The notes under the pieces: model-generated
Databases searched by the model: none
Seen by the model: the letters and a program-made list of their open reading frames with translations, nothing else
What the model was told of the DNA's origin: nothing
NCBI GenBank assembly: GCA_946479985.1
Contig: CAMLIF010000094.1
Coordinates: 1-15,670, forward strand
DNA: 15,670 nt
Direction: 5' to 3'
Source: an uncultured Flavobacteriales bacterium
GTDB lineage: Bacteria; Bacteroidota; Bacteroidia; Flavobacteriales; Crocinitomicaceae
Program-made: the position numbers and the translations under genes
Shown here: positions 7,651 through 14,485 of the stretch, piece after piece
Position numbering within the stretch: position 1 is the first letter of the stretch
Layout: every line of letters starts with the position of its first letter

Positions 7651-10003
7651 TTTGCTTTATTTCTTTTAATTTCTGCAGATTAAACTCAAACTTCCAGCTA
7701 ACAGATGGAATAATAGGGAACAAACTAATTTGCATGAGGGCTTTTTGATTGTCTTTATTGTATCCTACATAAGCCATGAACGGGTTTTGCCTGTTGTATA
7801 CGTTATAGATAGAAAACGACCAGGTAGAAGTCCCTGCTCTGCGTTGTTTGGTTTTATTGGCTCCTAAATCCAGCCTATGATAATTTGGCATTCTGAAATT
7901 GTTTGTTTCTTCGTAACTATACAGGGATTGGGCATAAAGCGTAGGATAGGTTGGATCTGGCGCAGTATTGAAACTGTGAGTGGGAAGCGTAAGGTTGTTA
8001 CCCGTGCTGAATACGAACACTAACCCGAAATCCCAAGGACCGTCCGGATCGTAAGTCACCACCAGGCTCAGGTCGTGACGCCGGTCATATTTATAAAAGA
8101 AACGCTTTCCTTCATTAATGGCATCGAACTGTCTTTCCGTCCAGCTGAGCGTATAACCAACCCATCCGGTAATTTTTCCTGTTTTTTTTTCCAGGAGAAA
8201 TTCGGAACCATAAGACCAGCCTTGTCCGGAAGTTACTTTGCTTTGCCAGTCTGTTCCACCTGAAATAAAACTTGCACCCTCTTTGTATTGAATTAAGTTC
8301 GACATGTGCTTGTAATATCCTTCCACGGAAAACTGGTAGTTTTTGGGAAGTTCCAGGTAATATCCCAGATTATACTGGTAGGAATAAATGGGTTTTGTTT
8401 GATCGGTTGCCGGAACCCAAAGATCAGTTGGTAAACCGATGGTTGAGTTTGACAGTAAATGCAGGAATTGGGCCATTCGTGACCCGCCGAATTTAATACT
8501 TGACTTTTCATTCAGCTGAAAATTTCCGGCAACACGCGGTTGCGGAATATGGTACCAAACCCCGTTTGTTAGAAATGACGCCTGATGAAGGCCAACATTC
8601 AGTTTTATACGTTCTCCAAGTTTCATATCATCTTCGATATACGCGCTCATTTCATGCGAATATTGAAGTGGTGAGCCAGATTCGCTTTTAGAAACTTCGC
8701 CGTTTTCAGTTTGCTTGGAATAATTGATTCCCGGGGAAAATGTATGATAGGTTTCGGCAGCACCGAATCTGATGGTGTGATTTGGATGCGGATAATAGGT
8801 AAGATCACTTTTCAATGACCAATCCATAATTCCGGAATTGTATCCGAAACTTGTTTCTTCCGTACCCTCACTGCTGGTATATTTTTCTTCAAAACCAACC
8901 TCGAAATGATACCTGGAAAAAGTACCCGTTGTATTCATAAATAACTTCGGGCGAATCTTATAGTTCCATCTCATTGCACCAATAGCATTTCCCCATTGTA
9001 AAGTAGATTTAGAAGTGTATTCCTCTTCTTCTTCGTCTGCATAAACCTCATCGTCTTTTTCGTTGAAGTAGAATTTATCTTTCCCGAAATAACCACTTAG
9101 GTAGAGATGGTGTTTGTCGTTGATCCTGTGCTGGATTTTTGCATTGAAATCCTGGAAAAAGTAACCGGCAAACTGTTTTTCAATAGCATAAATGAATGGC
9201 TGAGTAAGAACATCGATGTATGTTCTGCGCCCGGATACAATGAACGAAGTTTTGTCATTGATCGGTCCCTCAAATAAAACCCTGCTGGCTATCAGTCCAA
9301 CGGAACCTTCCAGGTTATAATATTTGGTATTACCTTCCTTCATGCGCATGTCGATAACGGAAGAAGCGCGACCTCCGTAACGCGACGGAAATCCACCTTT
9401 ATGCAATGTAACATTGGAAATAGCGTCGGAATTGAATGTAGAAAAAAAACCAAAAAGGTGAGAAGCATTGTAAACCGGAACTCCGTCTAATAAAATAAGG
9501 TTCTGATCCGGTCCGCCGCCTCGTACATATAATCCGCTGGAAGCTTCACCACCCGATTTTACGCCCGGAAGCAGCTGAAGAACCCTGAAAACATCTCTTT
9601 CTCCTAGTATCACGGGAAGTTTATTCACTTTATCCATGCTCAGATCAATGGTTCCCATTTCTGAGTTGTCTACGTCTCGGTTGCCCTCAATGATAACTTC
9701 TTCCAGTTCCAAATTTTCGAGAGCAATGTTTAGATCAGATTGTTCTAACGGAACCACCACGTATGTTGTGCGTAAACCGGAAGCAGATATTCTCAGAACC
9801 ACCGGTTTGTTTGAAAGCGTTAAACTGAAATACCCATATTCATTGGTAGCACTTCCCTTTTTCGTAAGTGTGTCATAAACAATTGCCCCAACAATACGTT
9901 CACCGTCGTTGTCGTCGGAAATATAGCCCGAAATAGTTCGTTGCTGTGCGTAAAGATTACATGTCAGTAAAAAAGTGAAGCAGCAGAATAGGAGTTTTTG
10001 CAT
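7637..10003 (-). CDS. TonB-dependent receptor with N-terminal carboxypeptidase-regulatory-like domain
   Basis: From the ATG at 10003 the protein has 788 residues. The frame also offers a TTG two codons upstream, but the ATG starts a normal signal peptide (MQKLLFCCFTFLLTCNLYAQ). Residues about 22-95 form a carboxypeptidase-regulatory-like beta-sandwich (ISGYISDDND, ATNEYGYFSL). The plug follows: LPVILGERDVFRVLQLLPGV (129-148), YVRGGGPDQNLILLDGVPVY (159-178) and KGGFPSRYGGRASSVIDMR (202-220). The rest is beta-barrel. Residues 317-328 (DDEVYADEEEEE) form a very acidic loop. The aromatic barrel terminus KFEF is followed by a 14-residue basic tail that overlaps the next gene. The ligand is unknown. 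This is a paralogue of the truncated receptor at the window start. Confidence 0.93.
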   Translation of the reverse strand: MQKLLFCCFTFLLTCNLYAQQRTISGYISDDNDGERIVGAIVYDTLTKKGSATNEYGYFSLTLSNKPVVLRISASGLRTTYVVVPLEQSDLNIALENLELEEVIIEGNRDVDNSEMGTIDLSMDKVNKLPVILGERDVFRVLQLLPGVKSGGEASSGLYVRGGGPDQNLILLDGVPVYNASHLFGFFSTFNSDAISNVTLHKGGFPSRYGGRASSVIDMRMKEGNTKYYNLEGSVGLIASRVLFEGPINDKTSFIVSGRRTYIDVLTQPFIYAIEKQFAGYFFQDFNAKIQHRINDKHHLYLSGYFGKDKFYFNEKDDEVYADEEEEEYTSKSTLQWGNAIGAMRWNYKIRPKLFMNTTGTFSRYHFEVGFEEKYTSSEGTEETSFGYNSGIMDWSLKSDLTYYPHPNHTIRFGAAETYHTFSPGINYSKQTENGEVSKSESGSPLQYSHEMSAYIEDDMKLGERIKLNVGLHQASFLTNGVWYHIPQPRVAGNFQLNEKSSIKFGGSRMAQFLHLLSNSTIGLPTDLWVPATDQTKPIYSYQYNLGYYLELPKNYQFSVEGYYKHMSNLIQYKEGASFISGGTDWQSKVTSGQGWSYGSEFLLEKKTGKITGWVGYTLSWTERQFDAINEGKRFFYKYDRRHDLSLVVTYDPDGPWDFGLVFVFSTGNNLTLPTHSFNTAPDPTYPTLYAQSLYSYEETNNFRMPNYHRLDLGANKTKQRRAGTSTWSFSIYNVYNRQNPFMAYVGYNKDNQKALMQISLFPIIPSVSWKFEFNLQKLKEIKQNEKK

Positions 10004-10122
10004 GGTCAAGTTTAATTTATAAAACCAGTTTACGAAATTACCGAATAGTGGAACGTAAAAACCTTACTTTTTGTATTCTCACAAAAAAAAAGATTCAGGT
10101 ACCAAATTCCCTCATAACTCCT

Positions 10123-10130
10123 TAATATTG
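10123..10130 (+). promoter_or_regulatory. Possible -7 element of the membrane-protein/mtnC unit
   Basis: TAATATTG differs from TAnnTTTG at one base and is followed by C, as in several other elements here. It lies 21 bases before the ATG at 10152. The match is weak. The divergent region 10004-10151 must also hold the receptor promoter, for which I see no clear element. Confidence 0.22.
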
Positions 10131-10151
10131 CCGTCTATACGGAATGTAATT

Positions 10152-10865
10152 ATGAAAAAATGGTTTTCGCTGGTAATGAGTTTGTTTTGGGCAGTTTTGT
10201 CTGTTGTTGGCTATTTTTTCTGGTCCTGGGACCTCGGAAAAACAATTGTTTTCATCAATCTTGGGTTCCTCAGTCTTTTTCTCAATTACTATTTGACCAT
10301 TATTGAGCTCGGATATAAAGATCGGGTTGTAGCGGCTATTCACGGCAGATTCGATAGCCCGGATTTAGCCCGGTCGTTAGTGATAATTGGAAAGATTTTC
10401 GGCTTTATAGGCAATGTTCTGCTTTTCACTTTCGCTTTTACACTGGTTTGTATTATTGCCGGCGGATTGATCGCAGTTTATTTTTATAAAGTATTGGGAG
10501 TAGAAGATTTTGAAGGATTTCTAGTCAAATGGGATCGGGAATGGACTACCATAATTGGTTTTTCAGCATTCTTGTTAATCGTTGAATTTATTCAGTTTCG
10601 ACGTCAGTTTATAAAACTGAATCCTTATAAAATAACCGATTGGTCGGCGTTTTTGCCTTTTACTAAGAACACAAAATACAAACTGGGAGCATACCTTTTT
10701 GGAACTGTAATAATAGGTTGTGTTGATGGCTTGATAAACGATGAAACACATTTCGGGTATATTTCTCTTGTCTGGCTGTTTATTTGTAATTTTCTCTGGG
10801 CAGCAGTCGATTTACATTATCCACCCATAGAAATTCCACTTTCAGAATACATAAGTGAAGAGTAA
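10152..10865 (+). CDS. Polytopic membrane protein of unknown function, upstream of mtnC
   Basis: I choose the ATG at 10152 (237 residues, MKKWFSLVMSLFW) because it starts directly at a membrane segment. The frame could begin at a TTG at 10071, but that adds a 27-residue polar stretch and lies in the divergent promoter region. Hydrophobic segments are at about 5-24, 30-51, 78-112 (long, perhaps two), 131-148, 177-195 and 203-220, with a charged segment (YKDRVVAAIHGRFDSPDLAR) between the second and third. The C-terminus is acidic. I recognise no family or transport motif. Its stop is 15 bases before mtnC, so it may be co-transcribed with that salvage gene, although mtnC also has a promoter-like element of its own. 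Confidence 0.75.
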   Translation: MKKWFSLVMSLFWAVLSVVGYFFWSWDLGKTIVFINLGFLSLFLNYYLTIIELGYKDRVVAAIHGRFDSPDLARSLVIIGKIFGFIGNVLLFTFAFTLVCIIAGGLIAVYFYKVLGVEDFEGFLVKWDREWTTIIGFSAFLLIVEFIQFRRQFIKLNPYKITDWSAFLPFTKNTKYKLGAYLFGTVIIGCVDGLINDETHFGYISLVWLFICNFLWAAVDLHYPPIEIPLSEYISEE

Positions 10866-10868
10866 TCG

Positions 10869-10876
10869 TAATTTTG
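10869..10876 (+). promoter_or_regulatory. Candidate -7 element just before mtnC
   Basis: TAATTTTG is a full match to TAnnTTTG, ending 4 bases before the mtnC ATG. With the usual spacing the transcript would begin at about 10880-10881, so it would be essentially leaderless. No convincing -33 element is seen. The box starts 4 bases after the upstream gene's stop. Confidence 0.38.
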
Positions 10877-10880
10877 CAGG

Positions 10881-11582
10881 ATGGTTTTAACAAACATTTC
10901 TTTCATTTTAACCGATATCGAAGGAACTACTACATCCATTTCTTTCGTAACAGATGAATTGTTCCCGTATTTCCGTGAGCACATTTCAGAACTGGTCTCA
11001 TTGAAGGGGCAGCCGGTAGTTTCGGAGGCTTTTGCCGAAACAGTTAAGCTGGCAAAAGAAGAGGATGGAGAAGTTTTAAGTTCTGACGAGGAAATTATTG
11101 AAAAACTCAGACAATGGAGCATTGAAGACAGAAAGATCACTCCTTTGAAAACATTACAGGGAGTTCTTTGGGATTTTGGATATAAAAACGGATCACTGAA
11201 AGGACATGTTTATTCAGATGTTGCATCAAAACTAGAAGAATGGAAAAACCAGGGGATTCAAATGGGAGTTTTTTCTTCGGGATCAATTGCAGCGCAAAAA
11301 CTCATTTTTGGTTATAGTATCGCCGGCGATTTAACACCTTGCTTTTCGGCTTATTTCGATACAACCACAGGCGGAAAACGCGAAACTGCAACCTATAAAA
11401 AAATTGCTGATCAGTTGAACATACCGGCTGGTGAAATTCTATTTTTAAGTGATATTGCCGAGGAACTGGAAGCAGCAGAAGCAGCAGGTTTTCAAACAGT
11501 TCAATTGGTGCGGCCGGGTGCAGCCAATGCATCCTGGGAAAAACAAATAAGTTCTTTTGATGAACTACAGTTCGGGGAATAA
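10881..11582 (+). CDS. mtnC: Enolase-phosphatase E1
   Basis: MtnC is a bifunctional HAD-superfamily enzyme. It enolises 2,3-diketo-5-methylthiopentyl-1-phosphate and removes the phosphate to give acireductone, the MtnD substrate. The 233-residue length is normal. Motif I is DIEGTTTSISF (12-22), with nucleophile Asp12 and the family-typical Glu14 in place of the second Asp. Motif II is FSSGS (131-135). Lys166 or Lys173 in TGGKRETATYKK supplies motif III, and motif IV is FLSDIAEE (188-195) with Asp191. The presence of MtnC means this organism uses the fused enolase-phosphatase rather than the MtnW/MtnX pair known in Bacillus. The gene follows a membrane protein gene by 15 bases and is closed by a strong hairpin. 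Confidence 0.95.
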   Translation: MVLTNISFILTDIEGTTTSISFVTDELFPYFREHISELVSLKGQPVVSEAFAETVKLAKEEDGEVLSSDEEIIEKLRQWSIEDRKITPLKTLQGVLWDFGYKNGSLKGHVYSDVASKLEEWKNQGIQMGVFSSGSIAAQKLIFGYSIAGDLTPCFSAYFDTTTGGKRETATYKKIADQLNIPAGEILFLSDIAEELEAAEAAGFQTVQLVRPGAANASWEKQISSFDELQFGE

Positions 11583-11607
11583 AAAATCCCGGCTGAACCG
11601 GGATTTT
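11583..11607. terminator. Bidirectional intrinsic terminator between mtnC and the convergent coiled-coil gene
   Basis: A perfect 10-base stem, AAAATCCCGG (11583-11592) with CCGGGATTTT (11598-11607), encloses a 5-base loop. The A/T ends give a U-tract in either direction. It starts directly after the mtnC stop and lies 22 bases beyond the end of the minus-strand gene at 11630. Confidence 0.9.
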
Positions 11608-11629
11608 AACTATTGTTTATTTCTCTTTC

Positions 11630-12850
11630 TTAGCGTTTTTCCAATTCAGCTTCTGCGAGTTCTATTAGTTTTGTTAAGTCTTCAATTTCAGTTTGAATTG
11701 TAGCCTTCTCCGCAGGAGTAAGGAAGTTACTTCTGGTTTTCAAAGTCAACTTACGTCTGGTTATAGAAGTATTGGAATCTGCCTTCAGCCTTTTTACATC
11801 ATAAGTACTCATTTGCGCAACTTCTTCCGCAGTGTATCGCTTAAACGTCTCTTTTTCTTCTGTTTCTTTTTCTGCCGGTTTAGTTTCTTCTTTTACCGGT
11901 TCAGGTTGTTTGGTCTCGGCAGGAGCAGTTGTGGTGGTCGTAACAGTTGTTGCAGTACCTGTCGGGAACATTACACCGTTTTTCTTGTTCTTTCTGGTTT
12001 CATTTTGCTGTGATTCCAGTTTTGCAAGTTTTGTCTTGTAACGTTCTTTTTCAGATTTGCTCAATCCTTCCATACCGTAAGCCAACTCATCAGTTACTTT
12101 TTCCAATTCTGTTTCCGCGATTTGTTTTTCAAATTCCAGATCGGCCACTTCGTAAGCTAAGTCACTCCAATCCTGTGAGCCGGTCGTATATTCATCTCTT
12201 TCAGCAATTCGCTTCGGAAGTTTTAGATTCAGATTTTCAACTTTTGCTGTTAACCTTTTCTTTTCTTCCTCCATGCTTGCATTATTTTGTGCAATCATCT
12301 GATCACGATTAGCTTTCATATCCGCAGCAGTCTGCGTTAAATCCTTCATCGTGTTTTCAGGAGTTTGTGTGGTGGCTTTTTTAGAATCTTCCGAACCGCC
12401 ACCTGCAGGGTTAGCCTGTGCATTATTCAAAGCTGCTCTTCCACATGCGAATTGTGCAGATTCAACCCGGTTATTCTTTTTATCAAATTCAAATATTTCT
12501 TTTGTATTAGCTACAACCGCTATTTTATAAGTGATATCCGGTCTGTAACCAGCCAATGCAGGTAAATCAATATTCCAATGTTTAGACGGAGACGACGACA
12601 ATTGATCCATATGATCCAATACTACATCCGTATTAAAGATCTCGCTGTTATCAGCAATGTTGAAAATAATAATCTTGTACATTGTGGCATCAGCGTCATT
12701 ATCATCATCGATATTTTTGACGTAACAGGAGAAGGAAAGATGGCATTCGCTTGCCTCATATCCAAAACCTGTTATTACAGGTACCCAATCCTGGGAAAAT
12801 AAGGAAGGACTAATCGTCAAAAATAGAAGGAAGGTAATTTTCTTAAGCAT
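11630..12850 (-). CDS. Exported coiled-coil protein of unknown function
   Basis: The 406-residue protein has a signal peptide (MLKKITFLLFLTISPSLFS) without a lipobox. Residues about 21-137 look like a beta-sandwich, with acidic patch NIDDDNDADA (47-56) and Cys36, Cys42 and Cys136 available for disulphides; it is reminiscent of CARDB-like adhesion domains, but this is a guess. A low-complexity stretch (143-165) leads to charged helices with heptad character (about 165-290). Next comes a threonine run (TTVTTTTT, 301-308) and a Pro/Glu/Lys-rich linker to about 335, then a basic-acidic helical region to the end. No T9SS sorting domain is present, so a periplasmic or envelope-associated scaffold is most plausible. 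I recognise no named family. It is transcribed alone, convergent to mtnC. Confidence 0.82.
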   Translation of the reverse strand: MLKKITFLLFLTISPSLFSQDWVPVITGFGYEASECHLSFSCYVKNIDDDNDADATMYKIIIFNIADNSEIFNTDVVLDHMDQLSSSPSKHWNIDLPALAGYRPDITYKIAVVANTKEIFEFDKKNNRVESAQFACGRAALNNAQANPAGGGSEDSKKATTQTPENTMKDLTQTAADMKANRDQMIAQNNASMEEEKKRLTAKVENLNLKLPKRIAERDEYTTGSQDWSDLAYEVADLEFEKQIAETELEKVTDELAYGMEGLSKSEKERYKTKLAKLESQQNETRKNKKNGVMFPTGTATTVTTTTTAPAETKQPEPVKEETKPAEKETEEKETFKRYTAEEVAQMSTYDVKRLKADSNTSITRRKLTLKTRSNFLTPAEKATIQTEIEDLTKLIELAEAELEKR

Positions 12851-12896
12851 AATTTTGATTTTTCAAGCAGTAAGTATTATTCATTATTTAGTGGCG

Positions 12897-12928
12897 TAAA
12901 AATAGTTTTTTCATTGATTTAAACGAAA
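12897..12928 (-). promoter_or_regulatory. Possible promoter of the coiled-coil protein gene
   Basis: On the minus strand a TTTCG (12928-12924) is followed after exactly 19 bases by TATTTTTA (12904-12897). This is near the Bacteroidota TTTG-19-TAnnTTTG pattern but has a mismatch in each box. It lies 46 bases upstream of the ATG at 12850. Confidence 0.3.
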
Positions 12929-13186
12929 TAACTTTAGGTATAATGATTGTTGTCATCCTTTTGTCTACCGCGCCATGCTGTAACTCACATCATATCAGGA
13001 AATCTTTTGACCAATCTTGATAGCTCCGAAGTACAGCCGTTTTAAAAAAAAATAACAGGCAATTCGCGGTTTTTTGATTTAATCTAGATTCCGAATGGAA
13101 CTTATCGTGTAAAATATTCAGTGAATGTCATTGAAAAGCTAGTCGTTCGACAATTGTACATTAAACATTCTGCGGATAAATTTCAG

Positions 13187-13194
13187 TATTTTTG
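13187..13194 (+). promoter_or_regulatory. Candidate -7 element of mtnA
   Basis: TATTTTTG matches TAnnTTTG. It predicts transcription from about 13198 and a leader of about 38 bases before the mtnA ATG. No good -33 TTTG lies at the usual distance. Confidence 0.45.
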
Positions 13195-13235
13195 CCGTCT
13201 GTTTGCTGATAACGGCAGGCTAAAATTTCGAGACA

Positions 13236-14303
13236 ATGAGCAAATTCAGAACCATTTGGACAACCCAGGATAGCTACGTAGAAGTAATCGATCAGCGTAA
13301 GTTGCCACACGAATGGGTGGTTGAAAAGCTGGTTACCTACAAAGACGCTGAGCGGGCAATCAAAGACATGGTGGTTCGAGGTGCTCCTTTAATTGGTGCA
13401 ACAGCTGCGTATGGAATTTATCTTGCGGCAAAGGAAGGAGCAGATTTAAACGAAGCATTTGCTGCATTACGCGCTTCCCGTCCAACTGCTGTGAATTTGT
13501 TTTGGGCTCTTGATCGCATGAAAGCTAAACTGGAAAACGCCGTCGATTTGGTAGAAACTGCCTGGAATGAAGCGGCTCAGATTGTAGAAGACGATGTAGA
13601 AACTTGCCGCATGATCGGAGTTCACGGTTTACCATTAATCGAAGAAATTTCAAAAAGAAAGAATGGCGAAGTGGTAAACATCCTGACTCATTGTAATGCC
13701 GGAATGCTAGGCTGCATTGAATGGGGAACAATTTCTTCGCCAATTTATCAGGCGGTCGAAAAAGGAATTAAAATACATGTTTGGGTAGATGAAACCCGTC
13801 CGCGTTTGCAGGGAGCGAATTTAACTTGTTATGAATTAACCAGACACGATGTTCCTCACACTTTGATTGTTGACAACCAGGGCGGACATTTGATGCAGCA
13901 TGGAATGGTTGACATGTGTATTGTAGGAACCGATCGTACAACCAGGCAAGGAGATGTTGCAAACAAGATCGGAACATATCTGAAAGCATTGGCTGCACAC
14001 GATAATCAGATTCCTTTTTATGTTGCCTTGCCATCTACAACTTTAGATTGGACAATCAACAACGGATTGAAAGAAATTCCGATTGAAGAACGCAATCAGG
14101 ATGAAGTGCGCTATATCGTTGGAAAAAGCAGAGCTACGGGTAAATTGGATGAAGTCTTGATTTGTCCTGAAACCACTGAAGCAAGCAATTACGGATTCGA
14201 TGTAACACCGGCTCGTTTGGTAACAGCACTCATTACAGAACGCGGAGTTTGTACTGCGAGCGAGGAAGGATTGTTGAGTTTGTTTCCGGAAGAACGGAAA
14301 TAA
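13236..14303 (+). CDS. mtnA: Methylthioribose-1-phosphate isomerase
   Basis: MtnA converts methylthioribose-1-phosphate to methylthioribulose-1-phosphate, the substrate of MtnB. The 355-residue length fits the family, which is related to eIF2B subunits. VVRGAPLIGATAAYG (46-60) is the conserved phosphate-binding N-terminal motif. THCNAG (151-156) carries the catalytic cysteine, Cys153. ETRPRLQGA (186-194) follows. GTDRTTRQGDVANKIGTY (231-248) carries the catalytic aspartate, Asp233, and the family hallmark GDVANKIGT. FDVTPARLVTALITERG (321-337) is the usual C-terminal signature. All key residues are present. It stands alone on the + strand behind its own candidate promoter. The minus-strand genes on either side are unrelated to the pathway. 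Confidence 0.96.
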   Translation: MSKFRTIWTTQDSYVEVIDQRKLPHEWVVEKLVTYKDAERAIKDMVVRGAPLIGATAAYGIYLAAKEGADLNEAFAALRASRPTAVNLFWALDRMKAKLENAVDLVETAWNEAAQIVEDDVETCRMIGVHGLPLIEEISKRKNGEVVNILTHCNAGMLGCIEWGTISSPIYQAVEKGIKIHVWVDETRPRLQGANLTCYELTRHDVPHTLIVDNQGGHLMQHGMVDMCIVGTDRTTRQGDVANKIGTYLKALAAHDNQIPFYVALPSTTLDWTINNGLKEIPIEERNQDEVRYIVGKSRATGKLDEVLICPETTEASNYGFDVTPARLVTALITERGVCTASEEGLLSLFPEERK

Positions 14304-14360
14304 ACTATAGAAAATCCGAATCATTCAGGCACCTGTTTATTCAAAAAGTAATTTCGCAAA

Positions 14361-14452
14361 ATTACGTTGGGAACTATATGACAAAAGGTTTAATGCTATG
14401 TGTTTAATTTATTGAAAAACAGATATTTGAGTCTGATTTTTACCAACGTAAT
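14361..14452. repeat. Perfect 10-base inverted repeat in the mtnA/J-domain gene gap
   Basis: ATTACGTTGG at 14361-14370 is the exact reverse complement of CCAACGTAAT at 14443-14452, with 72 AT-rich bases between them. A second hairpin, GTAATTT-CGCA-AAATTAC (14348-14365), overlaps the left arm and would compete with it. The element sits between convergent genes (mtnA stop 14303, next stop 14486), so it may be a structured 3' end. There is no classical U-tract terminator. Confidence 0.5.
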
Positions 14453-14485
14453 ATTACATCAGCTTCAAAACAAACAGTCGTTTAA

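Larger units (their letters stand above)
12851..13235. other. Divergent intergenic region, 385 bases
   Basis: This AT-rich gap separates the coiled-coil gene (-) from mtnA (+). Near its ends it holds promoter candidates for both. On the + strand there is an isolated TATAAT-like sequence near 12940. The near-palindrome GTCGTTCGAC lies at 13142-13151. I see no convincing ORF, tRNA or structured RNA in the middle part. Confidence 0.5.

Noticed and set aside
10004..10009. TTG start for the TonB receptor two codons before the ATG
   Set aside because: The ATG at 10003 gives a standard signal peptide, and nothing favours the rarer codon.
10071..10151. N-terminal extension of the membrane protein from a TTG at 10071
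   Set aside because: It adds polar residues ahead of the first membrane segment and lies in the divergent promoter region; the ATG at 10152 is a better start.
11693..12802. Several plus-strand frames of 66-121 codons opposite the coiled-coil gene
   Set aside because: They are antisense shadows; their Phe/Ser/Cys-rich content reflects the complement of Lys/Glu-rich codons.
13193..13217. Hairpin leader or riboswitch (for example SAM-responsive) before mtnA
   Set aside because: The left arm overlaps the predicted -7 box and transcript start, so it would not be wholly transcribed, and no SAM riboswitch core is recognisable.
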